From Streptomyces sp. CB02959 (lineage in GTDB: Bacteria > Actinomycetota > Actinomycetes > Streptomycetales > Streptomycetaceae), in contig NZ_NNBP01000018.1 in the NCBI RefSeq assembly GCF_002803155.1, positions 149,027 through 213,026 on the forward strand: DNA of 64,000 nt, in the 5' to 3' direction. A program made the position numbers and the translations under genes. The notes below the pieces were generated by a model. It worked only from the letters and a program-made list of their open reading frames with translations. It was not told the origin of the DNA and did no database searches. Positions 36,050 to 45,781 of the stretch are shown here, piece after piece (the stretch's first letter is position 1; every line of letters begins with the position of its first letter).

Positions 36050-36967
36050 ATGCCGCGCAAATCGTTCGTACCCGGTGCCGCACTGCTGGTCACCGCGGCC
36101 CTGGCCGCCGGCCTGACCGGCTGCTCCGGCGGTTCCGCCACGGGCACCGGCGGCGGCGACGGCAAGGACGGCAACACCACCGCCGCCAGCCAGTCCGCCC
36201 AGCCCGGGCGGTACCAGACCCTGCCGGAAGCCTGCGGCCTCCCGGCGCGCGGCACCCTCCGCGACATGCTGCCCGGCGACGGCCAGCCGCTGTCGCAGGC
36301 GGACGCGCAGAAGATCTACGGCGGCCGGGCCGACATCACCTACGACACCGACCGCCGGGTCGGCTGCCAGTGGACGCGGGAGACCACCGCGGGCACCCGC
36401 CACCTCACGCTCGACATCCAGCGCGTGGTCTCGTACAGCTCTGCGGTGAGCGACGACGACCGGGCGCAGGAGCTCTACCTCGGCAAGGAGCAGGCCGCCA
36501 AGATCCCGTCCGCGGGCTCCGGCGCCCCCTCGGCCTCGGCCAGCCCGAAGGACGACCCCAAGGGCCAGCAGAAGCCGACGGACGGCGCCACGGGCAAGGG
36601 CGGCGGCAAGGGCGACGCCGCGGGCGGGGCGAAGCCGGACGGCGCCACGGCCGCGACCACCCCGCCGGCCACCCCGTCCCCGAGCCCCTCCGCCCCCACG
36701 AGCGACCCCGCGTCCGGCCCCGGCAGCCCGCTCGCCCCGCGCGTCCTGGACGGCCTCGGCGACACGGCCTTCCTCAACGACCAGCTGGTCACCGCGGACT
36801 CCGGAGTGCACCGCGACATCACTGTGGTCTTTCGCACGTCGAACGTCATCGTGACGATCACCTACGACCAGTGGTCCACGGACAAGACGCGGCTGCCGGA
36901 AAGCCAGGAACTGCAGGACAAGGCCCGTTCCCTGGCGAGCGAACTGGCCGACAGCCTCAGCGAATAG
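36050..36967 (+). CDS. DUF3558-like lipoprotein
   Basis: A 305-residue exported protein. The signal ends in the lipobox LTGC (cysteine near residue 25). A cysteine-bearing N-terminal part (LPEACGLPARGTLRDMLP and RVGCQWTRE) is DUF3558-like. About residues 155-235 are a low-complexity P/S/K/G linker, then a C-terminal region that resembles the end of the next gene's product. AGGGAAGGAG lies upstream of the start. Function unknown. Confidence 0.75.
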   Translation: MPRKSFVPGAALLVTAALAAGLTGCSGGSATGTGGGDGKDGNTTAASQSAQPGRYQTLPEACGLPARGTLRDMLPGDGQPLSQADAQKIYGGRADITYDTDRRVGCQWTRETTAGTRHLTLDIQRVVSYSSAVSDDDRAQELYLGKEQAAKIPSAGSGAPSASASPKDDPKGQQKPTDGATGKGGGKGDAAGGAKPDGATAATTPPATPSPSPSAPTSDPASGPGSPLAPRVLDGLGDTAFLNDQLVTADSGVHRDITVVFRTSNVIVTITYDQWSTDKTRLPESQELQDKARSLASELADSLSE

Positions 36968-37166
36968 CCCCATAGGCACCGATCACCCCAAACTCGACTT
37001 TCGCCAGAGAAACGCCCGATTCGCCCTGCCGTTCACTTGTGAGGAACCGGCCACCCGCCTCGCTCCGCCGCGTACCGTGCCCTAGGACCCGCCCCGACCC
37101 CGGGCCGGGCCGAAACGCTCGACAAGGGTCCGCACCGACTCGACGACGACGAACAGCGAAGGAACC

Positions 37167-37886
37167 ATGCACCGATCAGCCAAGCGACTCGCCGGCCTCC
37201 TCACCTGCGCAGCAGTACCGGTGCTGCTCGTCGCCGGGTGCTCCGGCTCGGACGGCAAGAGCTCCGGTGACAGCACTCCCTCCGGCTCGTCCAGCGCCAC
37301 CGCCGCCGGCAGCCCGTCGCCGACCGTCGCCGCCGCCAAGTTCAAGAAGCTGCCGAACCCCTGCGAGGCGTTCTCCAAGGGCACCCTCGACAAGCTGCTG
37401 CCCAAGGTGAAGGACGCGGCCGGCAGCCAGGGCAAGTCCACCGACACCAACGCCCGCGGCGCCTGCTCCTGGAGCAGCTCGGACGACCAGGGCGTGGACG
37501 GCACCCAGTTCCGCTGGCTGGACGTCGCCTTCCAGCGCTACGACTCCGACCCGACCCTCGGCTCGGGCGAGAAGCGCGCCACGGACTTCTACACCCAGCA
37601 GATCAACGACGCCAAGGGCACCAAGGGCGCCAAGAAGGTCGCCGCGGTGCCGACCGCGGGCACCGGTGACGCGGCCACCGCGATCACCTACGACATCGCC
37701 AAGGAAGACAACGACTTCAAGAACACGACGATCGTGGCGCGCACCGCCAACATCGTCGTCACCGTCAACTACAACGGCGCGGGCATGGCCGGCGCCGACA
37801 CCCCCAACGCCAACGACCTCCTGAAGGCCGCCCAGGCCGCCGCCAAGGAAGCCGTCACCGCCGCGACCAAGGCCAACAAGGCCTGA
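37167..37886 (+). CDS. DUF3558 family lipoprotein
   Basis: A 239-residue exported protein with lipobox VAGC (cysteine near residue 25). It contains KLPNPCEAFSKGTLDKLLP and ARGACSWSS, with the two cysteines typical of DUF3558, and ends in a repetitive A/K helix. It lies 199 bp after the related gene at 36050 and looks like a paralogue. Function unknown. Confidence 0.82.
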   Translation: MHRSAKRLAGLLTCAAVPVLLVAGCSGSDGKSSGDSTPSGSSSATAAGSPSPTVAAAKFKKLPNPCEAFSKGTLDKLLPKVKDAAGSQGKSTDTNARGACSWSSSDDQGVDGTQFRWLDVAFQRYDSDPTLGSGEKRATDFYTQQINDAKGTKGAKKVAAVPTAGTGDAATAITYDIAKEDNDFKNTTIVARTANIVVTVNYNGAGMAGADTPNANDLLKAAQAAAKEAVTAATKANKA

Positions 37887-37986
37887 CCTCCCGGGGGCCC
37901 TCCCCCGCCCGGCCCTCCCCGCCCCGGCAGGAACAGGTGTGCAACGCTATGCGCGCCGATTCGCCGAGTCCGGGGAGGGACCGCGG

Positions 37987-39342
37987 GTGTCCGCGACACA
38001 GACCGCGCAGTTGACCCGTACGCACCGCATCCTGATCGGGGTGGTGATCGCCGGCGCGATCCTGATCGCGGCGATCGGCTTCACCGGCTCCTACGCGGCG
38101 GTCCGCGCCCTGGCCGAGAAGAAGGGCTTCGGCGCCTTCGCGGTGGTCTTCCCCATCGGCATCGACGCCGGCATCGTGGTCCTGCTCGCCCTGGACCTGC
38201 TGCTCACCTGGACCCGCATCCCGTTCCCGCTGCTGCGCCAGACCGCCTGGCTGCTGACCGCCGCGACCATCGCCTTCAACGGGGCCGCCGCCTGGCCCGA
38301 CGCGCTGGGCGTGGGGATGCACGCGGTCATCCCGGTGCTGTTCGTCGTCGCCGTGGAGGCCGCCCGGCACGCCGTCGGCCGGATCGCCGACCTCACCGCC
38401 GACAAGCACATGGAGGGCGTCCGGCTCGCCCGCTGGCTGCTCGCCTTCCCCTCCACCTTCCGGTTGTGGCGCCGGATGAAACTGTGGGAACTGCGCTCCT
38501 ACGAGCAGGTCATCCAGCTCGAACAGGACCGCCTCATCTACCAGGCGCGGCTCCGGGCCCGCTACGGACGGGCCTGGCGCCGCCGCGCCCCCGTCGAATC
38601 GCTGATGCCGCTGCGGCTGGCCCGGTACGGCGTCCCGCTGGCGAAGACCGCACCGGCCGGGCTGGCCGCGGCCGGGATCGAACTGCCGGCGGACCGGCCG
38701 CTCCCGCCCGCCCTTTCCCTTCCCACGGGCCCGGAGGCCCTGCCGGCCGTTCCGGACCCCCGCCCGGCCGCCGCACCCGAGCCGCCGGCCCCGGATCCGG
38801 CGGGATCGGAGCCTGCGCCGCGCGGCGAGGAACCGGCGCGGCACGACGGCCGGCCGGACGCCCCGCAGCCCCAGCCGCAGCCCCGGCCCCAACCGCACCC
38901 GGAACCCGTGACGGAATCCCCTGCTCCGGTACCCGCACCCGCACCCGCCCCCGTGGAGAACACCGCGGCCGAGGGCGAACCCCCCTCTCCCGCACCCGAG
39001 TTGACCGTCCCGGTCGGCCCGGGCCGCCGCCGCCCGCTGGGCACCGCGGGTGCCGCGCTCCCCCACGAAGAACCGGACGCCGACGTCCCGGACCCCGACG
39101 TCCCGGACGACGGCCCCGCCGACGACGCGCCCCGGGACGAGAAGTACTTCGCCGCGTACCGCTCCTACGTGGCGGAGAAGAACGACTTCCCCGACTCCCG
39201 CCAATTCGGCCGCTACCTGCTGGAGTTCTACGGGTACCAGGGCCGCGACGGCGGCCCGCTCAGCGAGAGCTATCTGCGCGGCTTCCTCCGCGACTTCCGC
39301 GCCCGCTTCCGGATGGAGCTGGAGGCGGAACACATCCCGTAG
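37987..39342 (+). CDS. DUF2637 domain-containing membrane protein
   Basis: A 451-residue protein. Residues of about 15-140 hold four membrane helices typical of DUF2637 (FPIGIDAGIVVLLALDLLL). A cytoplasmic helical part follows, then a long P/A/E-rich linker (about 220-375), and a C-terminal charged domain ending FLRDFRARFRMELEAEHIP. Such modules also occur in Streptomyces plasmid spread proteins. The start GTG at 37987 has GGAGG; a 16-codon longer start exists at 37939. Confidence 0.82.
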   Translation: MSATQTAQLTRTHRILIGVVIAGAILIAAIGFTGSYAAVRALAEKKGFGAFAVVFPIGIDAGIVVLLALDLLLTWTRIPFPLLRQTAWLLTAATIAFNGAAAWPDALGVGMHAVIPVLFVVAVEAARHAVGRIADLTADKHMEGVRLARWLLAFPSTFRLWRRMKLWELRSYEQVIQLEQDRLIYQARLRARYGRAWRRRAPVESLMPLRLARYGVPLAKTAPAGLAAAGIELPADRPLPPALSLPTGPEALPAVPDPRPAAAPEPPAPDPAGSEPAPRGEEPARHDGRPDAPQPQPQPRPQPHPEPVTESPAPVPAPAPAPVENTAAEGEPPSPAPELTVPVGPGRRRPLGTAGAALPHEEPDADVPDPDVPDDGPADDAPRDEKYFAAYRSYVAEKNDFPDSRQFGRYLLEFYGYQGRDGGPLSESYLRGFLRDFRARFRMELEAEHIP

Positions 39343-39444
39343 GGCACGAGCCCGGCGGCCGGTGAACGGGCGGGCCCCGCGCCCCTGTTGTGCGGCCGGC
39401 CCCGCGCCCTTCCGCCTGCGGTCCCGCTCCCCCACACCACCGCG

Positions 39445-39488
39445 ACGGGTTCGGCCCCGGGAACCCTCGTCCCCGGGGCCGAACCCGT
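39445..39488. terminator. Terminator between DUF2637 gene and lysS
   Basis: Perfect 16-bp arms at 39445-39460 and 39473-39488 lie between convergent genes, 46 bp after the lysS stop on the minus strand. Confidence 0.75.
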
Positions 39489-39533
39489 TCTCGCTCTCAG
39501 GCGGGGGGGGAAGACCCCGCCGGGCCTCCGCCC

Positions 39534-41261
39534 TCAGCCGGCCAGCAGCTTGCGGACCCGGTCCGCACCCACCGCGAGCAGCAGCGTGGGCAGCCGGGGG
39601 CCGGTGTCCCGGCCGACCAGGAGGTTGTAGAGCAGCGCGAAGAAGGAGCGCTGGGCGACCTTCAGCTCCGGGGTCGGCTTGGCCTCCGGCTTCAGGCCCG
39701 CCTGGACCTTCGGGACGCCGTATACCAGGGTGGTCAGGCCGTCCAGCGACCAGTGGTCGTCCAGGCCGTCGAGCAGCAGCCGCAGCGCGCCCCGGGACTG
39801 GTCGTCCAGGGTGCCCAGCAGCTCCGCGTCGGGCTCGTCGCGGACGACGGTGCGCTGGTCGGCGGGGACCTGGGTGGTGATCCAGTGCTCGGCCTTGTCG
39901 AGCCGCGGCCGGGTCTCGTCCAGGGACGTGACCGGGTTCTCCGGGTCGAGCTCGCTCAGGATGCGCAGGGTCTGCTCGTCGTGGCCCGCGGTGATGTCCG
40001 CGACGGAGGCCAGCGTGCGGTACGGCAGCGGGCGCGGCGTCCGCGGGAGTTCGCCGGCGGCGGTGCCGACGGCCCGGGTGTAGGCCGCGGCGTCCGCGGG
40101 CTGCACGGTGCCGTCCGCGACCTTGGCCGCGAGCTTGTCCCACTCGTCGTAGAGCCGCTGGATCTCCTGGTCGAAGGCGATCTTGAAGGACTGGTTGGGC
40201 TTGCGGCGGGCGTACAGCCAGCGCAGCAGCGGCGCCTCCATGATCTTCAGCGCGTCGCCCGGGGTGGGCACGCCGCCCTTGGAGGAGGACATCTTCGCCA
40301 TGCCGCTGATGCCGACGAAGGCGTACATCGGGCCGATCGGCTGGTCGGCGCCGAACACCTCGCGGACGATCTGGCCGCCGACGACGAACGACGAGCCGGG
40401 CGAGGAGTGGTCCACGCCGGACGGCTCGAAGACCACGCCCTCGTAGGCCCAGCGCATCGGCCAGTCGACCTTCCAGACCAGCTTGCCGTGGTCGAACTCG
40501 CGCAGCGCCACGGTCTCGGTGTGGCCGCAGGCGACGCACTCGTAGGCCATCTCCGTGGTCGCGTCGTCATAGGCGATGACCTTGGTGAAGTCCTTGTTGC
40601 AGACCGTGCAGTACGGCTTGTACGGGAAGTAGCCCGCACCGCCGGCGCTGCCGTCGTCCTCGGCGGCCGCGCCGGAGCCCTCGGCCGCCTCCAGCTCCGC
40701 CTCGTCCACCGGCTTCTGCTGCTGCTTCTTCGGCTTGCCGGTGGCCTTGTCCTTGGTGCGGTAGCGGCCCAGGACGCCGTCGATCTCGGCGCGGTGCTTC
40801 ATCGCGTGCAGGATCTGCTCGCGGTAGGCACCGGAGGTGTACTGGGCGGTCTGGCTGACGCCGTGGTACTCGATGCCCAGCTCCGCCAGGGACTCCTCCA
40901 TGGCCGCCTTGAAGTGCTCGGCCCAGGTGGCGTACGCACTGCCGGGCGGGGCGGGCACGGCGGTCAGCGGCTTGCCGATGTGCTCCTCCCAGGACGGGTC
41001 GACGCCGGCCGGGACCTTGCGGTACCGGTCGTAGTCGTCCCAGCTCAGAACGTGCACGCAGGCGATGCCGCGGCGGCGGATCTCGTCGGCGACCAGGTGC
41101 GGGGTCATCACCTCGCGGAGGTTGCCGAGGTGGATCGGGCCGGACGGGCTCAGGCCCGAGGCGACGACGACAGGTTTGCCGGGGGCGCGGCGCTCCGCCT
41201 CGGCAATGACCTCGTCCGCGAACCTGGAGACCCAGTCGGTCTCGGTGCTCTGCTGAGCCAC
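39534..41261 (-). CDS. lysS: Lysine--tRNA ligase, class I
   Basis: A 575-residue class I (archaeal-type) lysyl-tRNA synthetase. The HIGH-like motif is SGPIHLGNLRE (about residue 40), and KMSSSKG is the KMSKS loop (about 288). A cysteine pair region reads CTVCN and CVACGH (zinc-like). About residues 170-205 form a Q/E/A-rich insertion. The start GTG at 41261 gives the normal N-terminus. It is divergent from argS. Confidence 0.95.
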   Translation of the reverse strand: MAQQSTETDWVSRFADEVIAEAERRAPGKPVVVASGLSPSGPIHLGNLREVMTPHLVADEIRRRGIACVHVLSWDDYDRYRKVPAGVDPSWEEHIGKPLTAVPAPPGSAYATWAEHFKAAMEESLAELGIEYHGVSQTAQYTSGAYREQILHAMKHRAEIDGVLGRYRTKDKATGKPKKQQQKPVDEAELEAAEGSGAAAEDDGSAGGAGYFPYKPYCTVCNKDFTKVIAYDDATTEMAYECVACGHTETVALREFDHGKLVWKVDWPMRWAYEGVVFEPSGVDHSSPGSSFVVGGQIVREVFGADQPIGPMYAFVGISGMAKMSSSKGGVPTPGDALKIMEAPLLRWLYARRKPNQSFKIAFDQEIQRLYDEWDKLAAKVADGTVQPADAAAYTRAVGTAAGELPRTPRPLPYRTLASVADITAGHDEQTLRILSELDPENPVTSLDETRPRLDKAEHWITTQVPADQRTVVRDEPDAELLGTLDDQSRGALRLLLDGLDDHWSLDGLTTLVYGVPKVQAGLKPEAKPTPELKVAQRSFFALLYNLLVGRDTGPRLPTLLLAVGADRVRKLLAG

Positions 41262-41479
41262 GATCGGCCCTCTCTCTTGCTGGTGTCCCGGTGCTTCTAC
41301 GGTGCGCCCCGTCGCGCCCTCCGGTACCGCTCCGTCACCCGCGGCACGGGCGGAACGGTCCGGACGGGCAAAAGCCTGGCAGAGCCCATTCTCCCAGACG
41401 CCCGCCGCACAGAAATTCAGTGGTAGTGCCGTGGGATACTCGGGGCAAACCCTTTCCACCTCAACGGAACGGCAGTTCA

Positions 41480-43234
41480 ATGGCCTCGGTCCCCTCCCTC
41501 GCAGCTACGGTCAACCAGCGCGTCGCGGACGCCCTCTCGGCAGCCCTGCCGGAGGCCGGCGCCGCGGACCCGCTGCTGCGACGTAGCGACCGGGCCGACT
41601 TCCAGGCCAACGGCCTGCTCGCGCTGGCCAAGAAGCTGGGGGGCAACCCGCGGGAGCTGGCCGGCAAGGTCGTCGAGACGCTCGGCACCGACGACCTCCT
41701 CGCCGACGTCGAGGTCTCCGGCCCCGGCTTCCTCAACATCACCGTCGCCGACCGGGCGATCCTCACCACGCTCGCCGCACGCGCCGCCGACGACCGCCTG
41801 GGCGTGCCCCAGGCGGCCACGACCGGTACGACGGTCATCGACTACGCGCAGCCGAACGTCGCCAAGGAGATGCACGTCGGCCACCTGCGGTCGGCGGTGA
41901 TCGGCGACGCCCTGCGCAACATGCTGGACTTCACCGGCGAGAAGACGATCGGCCGCCACCACATCGGCGACTGGGGCACGCAGTTCGGCATGCTCATCCA
42001 GTACCTGATCGAGAACCCGGACCAGCTGGCCCCGGCGACCGACGTGGACGGCGAGCAGGCCATGTCGAACCTCAACCGCGTCTACAAGGCGTCGCGCGCC
42101 GTCTTCGACGCCGACGAGGAGTTCAAGGAGCGGGCCCGCAAGCGGGTCGTCGCCCTCCAGTCCGGCGACACCGAGACCCTCGACCTGTGGCAGCGGTTCG
42201 TGGACGAGTCGAAGGTCTACTTCTACTCGGTCTTCGAGAAGCTCGACATGGAGATCCGCGACGAGGAGATCGTCGGCGAGTCCGCGTACAACGACATGAT
42301 GGCCGAGACGGCCCGGATGCTGGAGGAGTCGGGCGTCGCCGTCCGCTCCGAGGGCGCGCTGGTGGTCTTCTTCGACGACATCAAGGGCAAGGACGACAAG
42401 CCGGTCCCGCTGATCGTGCAGAAGGCGGACGGCGGCTTCGGCTACGCGGCGTCCGACCTGTCCGCGATCCGCAACCGCGTCTTCGACCTGGCGGCGACGA
42501 CGCTGCTCTACGTCGTGGACGTCCGCCAGTCGCTGCACTTCCGGATGGTCTTCGAGACGGCCCGCCGGGCGGGCTGGCTGAACGACCAGGTCAAGGCCCA
42601 CAACATGGGCTACGGCACGGTCCTCGGCGCGGACGGCAAGCCGTTCAAGACCCGGGAGGGCGAGACGGTCCGCCTGGAGGACCTGCTCGACGAGGCCGTG
42701 CAGCGCGCCGCCGAGGTGGTGCGCGAGAAGGCGCAGGACCTCACCGAGGACGAGATCCAGGAGCGGGCTGCGCAGGTCGGCATCGGCGCGGTGAAGTACG
42801 CGGACCTGTCGACGTCGCCGAGCCGGGACTACAAGTTCGACCTGGACCAGATGGTCTCGCTCAACGGCGACACCAGCGTGTACCTCCAGTACGCGTACGC
42901 CCGGATCCAGTCGATCCTGCGCAAGGCCGGCGAGACCGGGCCGGTCGCCCACCCGGAGCTCGAACTCGCCCCGGCGGAGCGGGCGCTGGGCCTGCACGTG
43001 GACGCGTTCGGCGGCACCGTCGCCGAGGCCGCGGCGGAGTACGCCCCGCACAAGCTGGCCGCGTACCTCTACCAGCTGGCGTCGCTGTACACGACCTTCT
43101 ACGACCAGTGCCCGGTCCTGAAGGCGGACACCCCGCAGCAGGTGGAGAACCGCCTCTTCCTCTGCGACCTGACCGCCCGCACCCTGCACAAGGGCATGGC
43201 GCTGCTGGGCATCCGCACCCCCGAGCGGCTGTAG
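41480..43234 (+). CDS. argS: Arginine--tRNA ligase
   Basis: A 584-residue class I synthetase. The N-terminal tRNA D-loop domain (about 1-110) precedes the HIGH-like AKEMHVGHLRSAVIGD. The C-terminal DALR anticodon domain is visible in YVYLQYAYARI-like QYAYARIQSILRK and following helices. KFDLDQMVSLNGDTSVYLQY is conserved. Divergent from lysS, so both promoters lie in 41262-41479. Confidence 0.96.
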   Translation: MASVPSLAATVNQRVADALSAALPEAGAADPLLRRSDRADFQANGLLALAKKLGGNPRELAGKVVETLGTDDLLADVEVSGPGFLNITVADRAILTTLAARAADDRLGVPQAATTGTTVIDYAQPNVAKEMHVGHLRSAVIGDALRNMLDFTGEKTIGRHHIGDWGTQFGMLIQYLIENPDQLAPATDVDGEQAMSNLNRVYKASRAVFDADEEFKERARKRVVALQSGDTETLDLWQRFVDESKVYFYSVFEKLDMEIRDEEIVGESAYNDMMAETARMLEESGVAVRSEGALVVFFDDIKGKDDKPVPLIVQKADGGFGYAASDLSAIRNRVFDLAATTLLYVVDVRQSLHFRMVFETARRAGWLNDQVKAHNMGYGTVLGADGKPFKTREGETVRLEDLLDEAVQRAAEVVREKAQDLTEDEIQERAAQVGIGAVKYADLSTSPSRDYKFDLDQMVSLNGDTSVYLQYAYARIQSILRKAGETGPVAHPELELAPAERALGLHVDAFGGTVAEAAAEYAPHKLAAYLYQLASLYTTFYDQCPVLKADTPQQVENRLFLCDLTARTLHKGMALLGIRTPERL

Positions 43235-43256
43235 GGCCCACCGCTTTGCGACACCC

Positions 43257-43289
43257 GGGCCCCCTACCGCACCGCGCGGTACGGGGCCC
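43257..43289. terminator. Bidirectional terminator after argS
   Basis: Arms 43257-43269 and 43277-43289 are 13 bp with one mismatch. It lies between argS and the convergent XRE gene. Confidence 0.7.
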
Positions 43290-43295
43290 GGTCGT

Positions 43296-44738
43296 TCACG
43301 TGCCCTCCGGCAGCTCGGTCACCGTCCCGTTCGGCTCGCGCCGGATCGGCACCCACCGCTTCTTGTCGAGGGAGTACCCGTACTGCGGCCGGCCCTGCTC
43401 GCCGCTGGTGCGGAACGGCCGGCCGGTGTCGTCGATCCGCACCGTCCCGTGCCGGTTGCCGCTGGACCACTGCAGCTCCAGGTACCAGCGCACATGGTGG
43501 TCCTTGACGTCCGCGTTCACGTAGAAGGTCTCGGGGTCGTCGGCGCTCACCGTGTAGGGGAAGTCGTCGTTCGTCCCCTCCTCGGGGGTCAGGCGGGGCA
43601 CCGAGGCGTCGAGGTTCACGTCGAAGGAGTGCTTGGGCACGTTGCCGCCGCAGCCCACCCCGATGTACCCCATCGCGTAGTCGTTCCAGGGCAGCGGCGC
43701 GTCGGTGCCGGCGACGCGGACGTGCAGGGCCTCCAGGACGACGGTGCCCCCGCCGATGCCCTGGACGGTCAGCCGGACGCTCTGCCGGCCCGCGGACACC
43801 GCGCCGTTGGCGGACACCCAGCCGGGGGCGTCCTGCTCGTTGGGCGGTGGCGCGATGCCGGCCGGGGCCCGGTCGATGAGGTAGGGCGAACCGCAGGGGC
43901 TGTCCCAGTACTGCGGCTGGGTGGACACCGTCACCGGCGTACCGGTGGCCGGCGTGCCGCCGTCCTGCCGCGTACTCCCGGGGGACGCGGTGCCGCCGGC
44001 GTCCCCGGCCGCGCCGTCCGCGCCCTTGCCGGTGTCGTGCTTGCCGGCCCCGTGCCCGGAGCCGGGCCCGGCCGTGCCGCCCGGGGACCGGTTCGGGCCG
44101 CCGCCCGCGCCCTGCTTCCCGGGCACCGACGGCCCGGCCCCGTCCGGCGAGGCTTCCGCGACCGCCCCGGCGCGGTCGTCCTTCGGCGCCAGGAACCCGC
44201 CCTGCACGGCGAGGACGGTGGCCCCGAGCGCCAGGGCGACCCCGGCGCCCACCAGTGCGGCGGTCCGCCGCGCACGGTTCGCGGGCCGGGCGGGCCCGGC
44301 CGGCGGCGCGGTGCCGTCCGGCGCGGCGGACGGTGCGGTCGCCGCCGCTCCTGCCGCCGCCTCCGCTGCCGGTAACGGCTGCGACCCCGACCCGGACTCC
44401 GCCTCCGGCCCGTCCGGAGGCACCCGCTCCGCCCCGGGCACCGGCTGGGGCGCCGGCCTCTGCGGCGCCCGTTCCGCGCCGCGGCGCCCCCGTGCCGCGT
44501 CCGCCACGATCCACCGCCGGTGGACCTCCACCAGCTCCTCCGGAGTCGCCCGGCACGCCCGGGCGAACCGCTCCACCGGCGCGAACTCCGTGGGCACCGC
44601 GGTCCCGTTCACATACCGGTGCAGTGTCGACGTACTCATGTGCAGCCGCTTGGCGAGCGCCCCGTAGCTCAGCCCCGACCGCCCCTTCAACTCCCGCAGC
44701 AATGCGGCGAGATCCCCCGCCCCCACGTGCTCCTCCAT
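43296..44738 (-). CDS. Membrane-anchored XRE-type HTH protein with extracytoplasmic domain
   Basis: A 480-residue protein. Residues of about 8-62 are a Cro/C1 helix-turn-helix (LSYGALAKRLHMSTSTLHRYVNG). A P/A-rich linker to about 155 is followed by one membrane helix (about 161-182, ALVGAGVALALGATVLAV). A long G/P/S linker then leads to an extracytoplasmic domain (about 270-480) with paired cysteines (DSPCGSPY, GVGCGGN). The arrangement resembles ToxR/CadC-like one-component sensors, though in a different HTH family. Three GCCGTTCCAG repeats lie upstream. Ligand and targets unknown. Confidence 0.85.
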   Translation of the reverse strand: MEEHVGAGDLAALLRELKGRSGLSYGALAKRLHMSTSTLHRYVNGTAVPTEFAPVERFARACRATPEELVEVHRRWIVADAARGRRGAERAPQRPAPQPVPGAERVPPDGPEAESGSGSQPLPAAEAAAGAAATAPSAAPDGTAPPAGPARPANRARRTAALVGAGVALALGATVLAVQGGFLAPKDDRAGAVAEASPDGAGPSVPGKQGAGGGPNRSPGGTAGPGSGHGAGKHDTGKGADGAAGDAGGTASPGSTRQDGGTPATGTPVTVSTQPQYWDSPCGSPYLIDRAPAGIAPPPNEQDAPGWVSANGAVSAGRQSVRLTVQGIGGGTVVLEALHVRVAGTDAPLPWNDYAMGYIGVGCGGNVPKHSFDVNLDASVPRLTPEEGTNDDFPYTVSADDPETFYVNADVKDHHVRWYLELQWSSGNRHGTVRIDDTGRPFRTSGEQGRPQYGYSLDKKRWVPIRREPNGTVTELPEGT

Positions 44739-44758
44739 TCCCCCCGCCGTTCGGTGCC

Positions 44759-44825
44759 GCCGTTCCAGCCCGCCGTTCCAGGCACTTCCCCTTCGCGCAG
44801 TTCAGCGCCGGTACGGCCGTTCCAG
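44759..44825. promoter_or_regulatory. Three exact GCCGTTCCAG repeats in the divergent region
   Basis: Copies lie at 44759-44768, 44772-44781 and 44816-44825, with a near inverse copy (GGAACGGGCC) around 44871-44880. The repeats are just upstream of the XRE gene and before the divergent DUF4232 gene. They are plausible binding sites of the XRE protein. Confidence 0.45.
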
Positions 44826-44990
44826 CGTCCCGGATTGCCGGGCGACGCTGGCGACCGGGACGGAACGGGCCGCAAGCTGGGGCCATCCAAACACGCCGCC
44901 CCCCTCGAACGGGGAGAGCGCCGCGCGCCTGCCCGGCCAACCGGGCCGCCCATGGTTCAATCCCCGCCGCACAGACAGCGAGATCCAGCC

Positions 44991-45680
44991 ATGCCCACCC
45001 CGAGCCTCCGCCGCCCCCGTACCCGGCTGTTCGCCGCCACCACGCTCGCACTCGCCGCGCTCTCGCTCACGGCCTGCGACAGCAGCGCCTCGGGCGTACG
45101 GGACGCGGGCGCCGCCCCCTCACGCGACGCCTCGTCCGCCACGGACGCGGCCCCCGGACCGACGACCGGGCCCCGCGGCGGCCCCCCGGACTCGAAGGGC
45201 TCCGCCGGCGGCAGCTCCACGCCGACCGCCGCCAAGAAGCACACCACGACCGGCGACCCCTACGCCCCGGACCGCCGCGTGCCCTGCACCGCCGCCAACA
45301 CCCGGATCAGCGCCGCCCCCGTACAGCGCCCCCTCAACCACATGCTCCTCACGGTCACCAACACCGGCTCCAAGATGTGCGACCTGCCGGGCCACCCGAT
45401 CGTCCGGTTCGAGCACGCCCAGTCCGTACCGCCGGTCATCGAGGACACCAAGCCCCAGGCGGCCGTCTCGCTCAAGCCCGGCGCGAAGGGCTACGCGGGC
45501 GTCGTCCTCTCCGCCGGCGACGGCAGCGGCGGCGAGGGCTACTCGGCACGGAGCCTGCAGGTCGGTTTCCCGGGCACCGACGCGATGGCCGACGCCGCGC
45601 TCCAGGCCCGCGAGGTGCACGTCGACGCGGCACTGCGCGTCACCTACTGGCAGTCCGACCCGGCCGACGCGCTCAACTGA
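44991..45680 (+). CDS. DUF4232 domain-containing lipoprotein
   Basis: A 229-residue exported protein with lipobox LTAC (cysteine near residue 29). A low-complexity linker runs to about 90, then a DUF4232-like beta domain, with RVPCTAANTRISAAPVQRP, NHMLLTVTNTGSKMCDL and a final VTYWQSDPADALN. Two cysteines may pair. Function unknown. It is followed by a shorter paralogue at 45782. Confidence 0.85.
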   Translation: MPTPSLRRPRTRLFAATTLALAALSLTACDSSASGVRDAGAAPSRDASSATDAAPGPTTGPRGGPPDSKGSAGGSSTPTAAKKHTTTGDPYAPDRRVPCTAANTRISAAPVQRPLNHMLLTVTNTGSKMCDLPGHPIVRFEHAQSVPPVIEDTKPQAAVSLKPGAKGYAGVVLSAGDGSGGEGYSARSLQVGFPGTDAMADAALQAREVHVDAALRVTYWQSDPADALN

Positions 45681-45781
45681 CCCGCGCCACGGGCACGAAC
45701 GACCGCGTCGCCCGCGGCACCACCCACGAAAAGCCGTGCCGCGGCACACCCGCGGCACATCGAGGAAGGCAGACCCACCCC

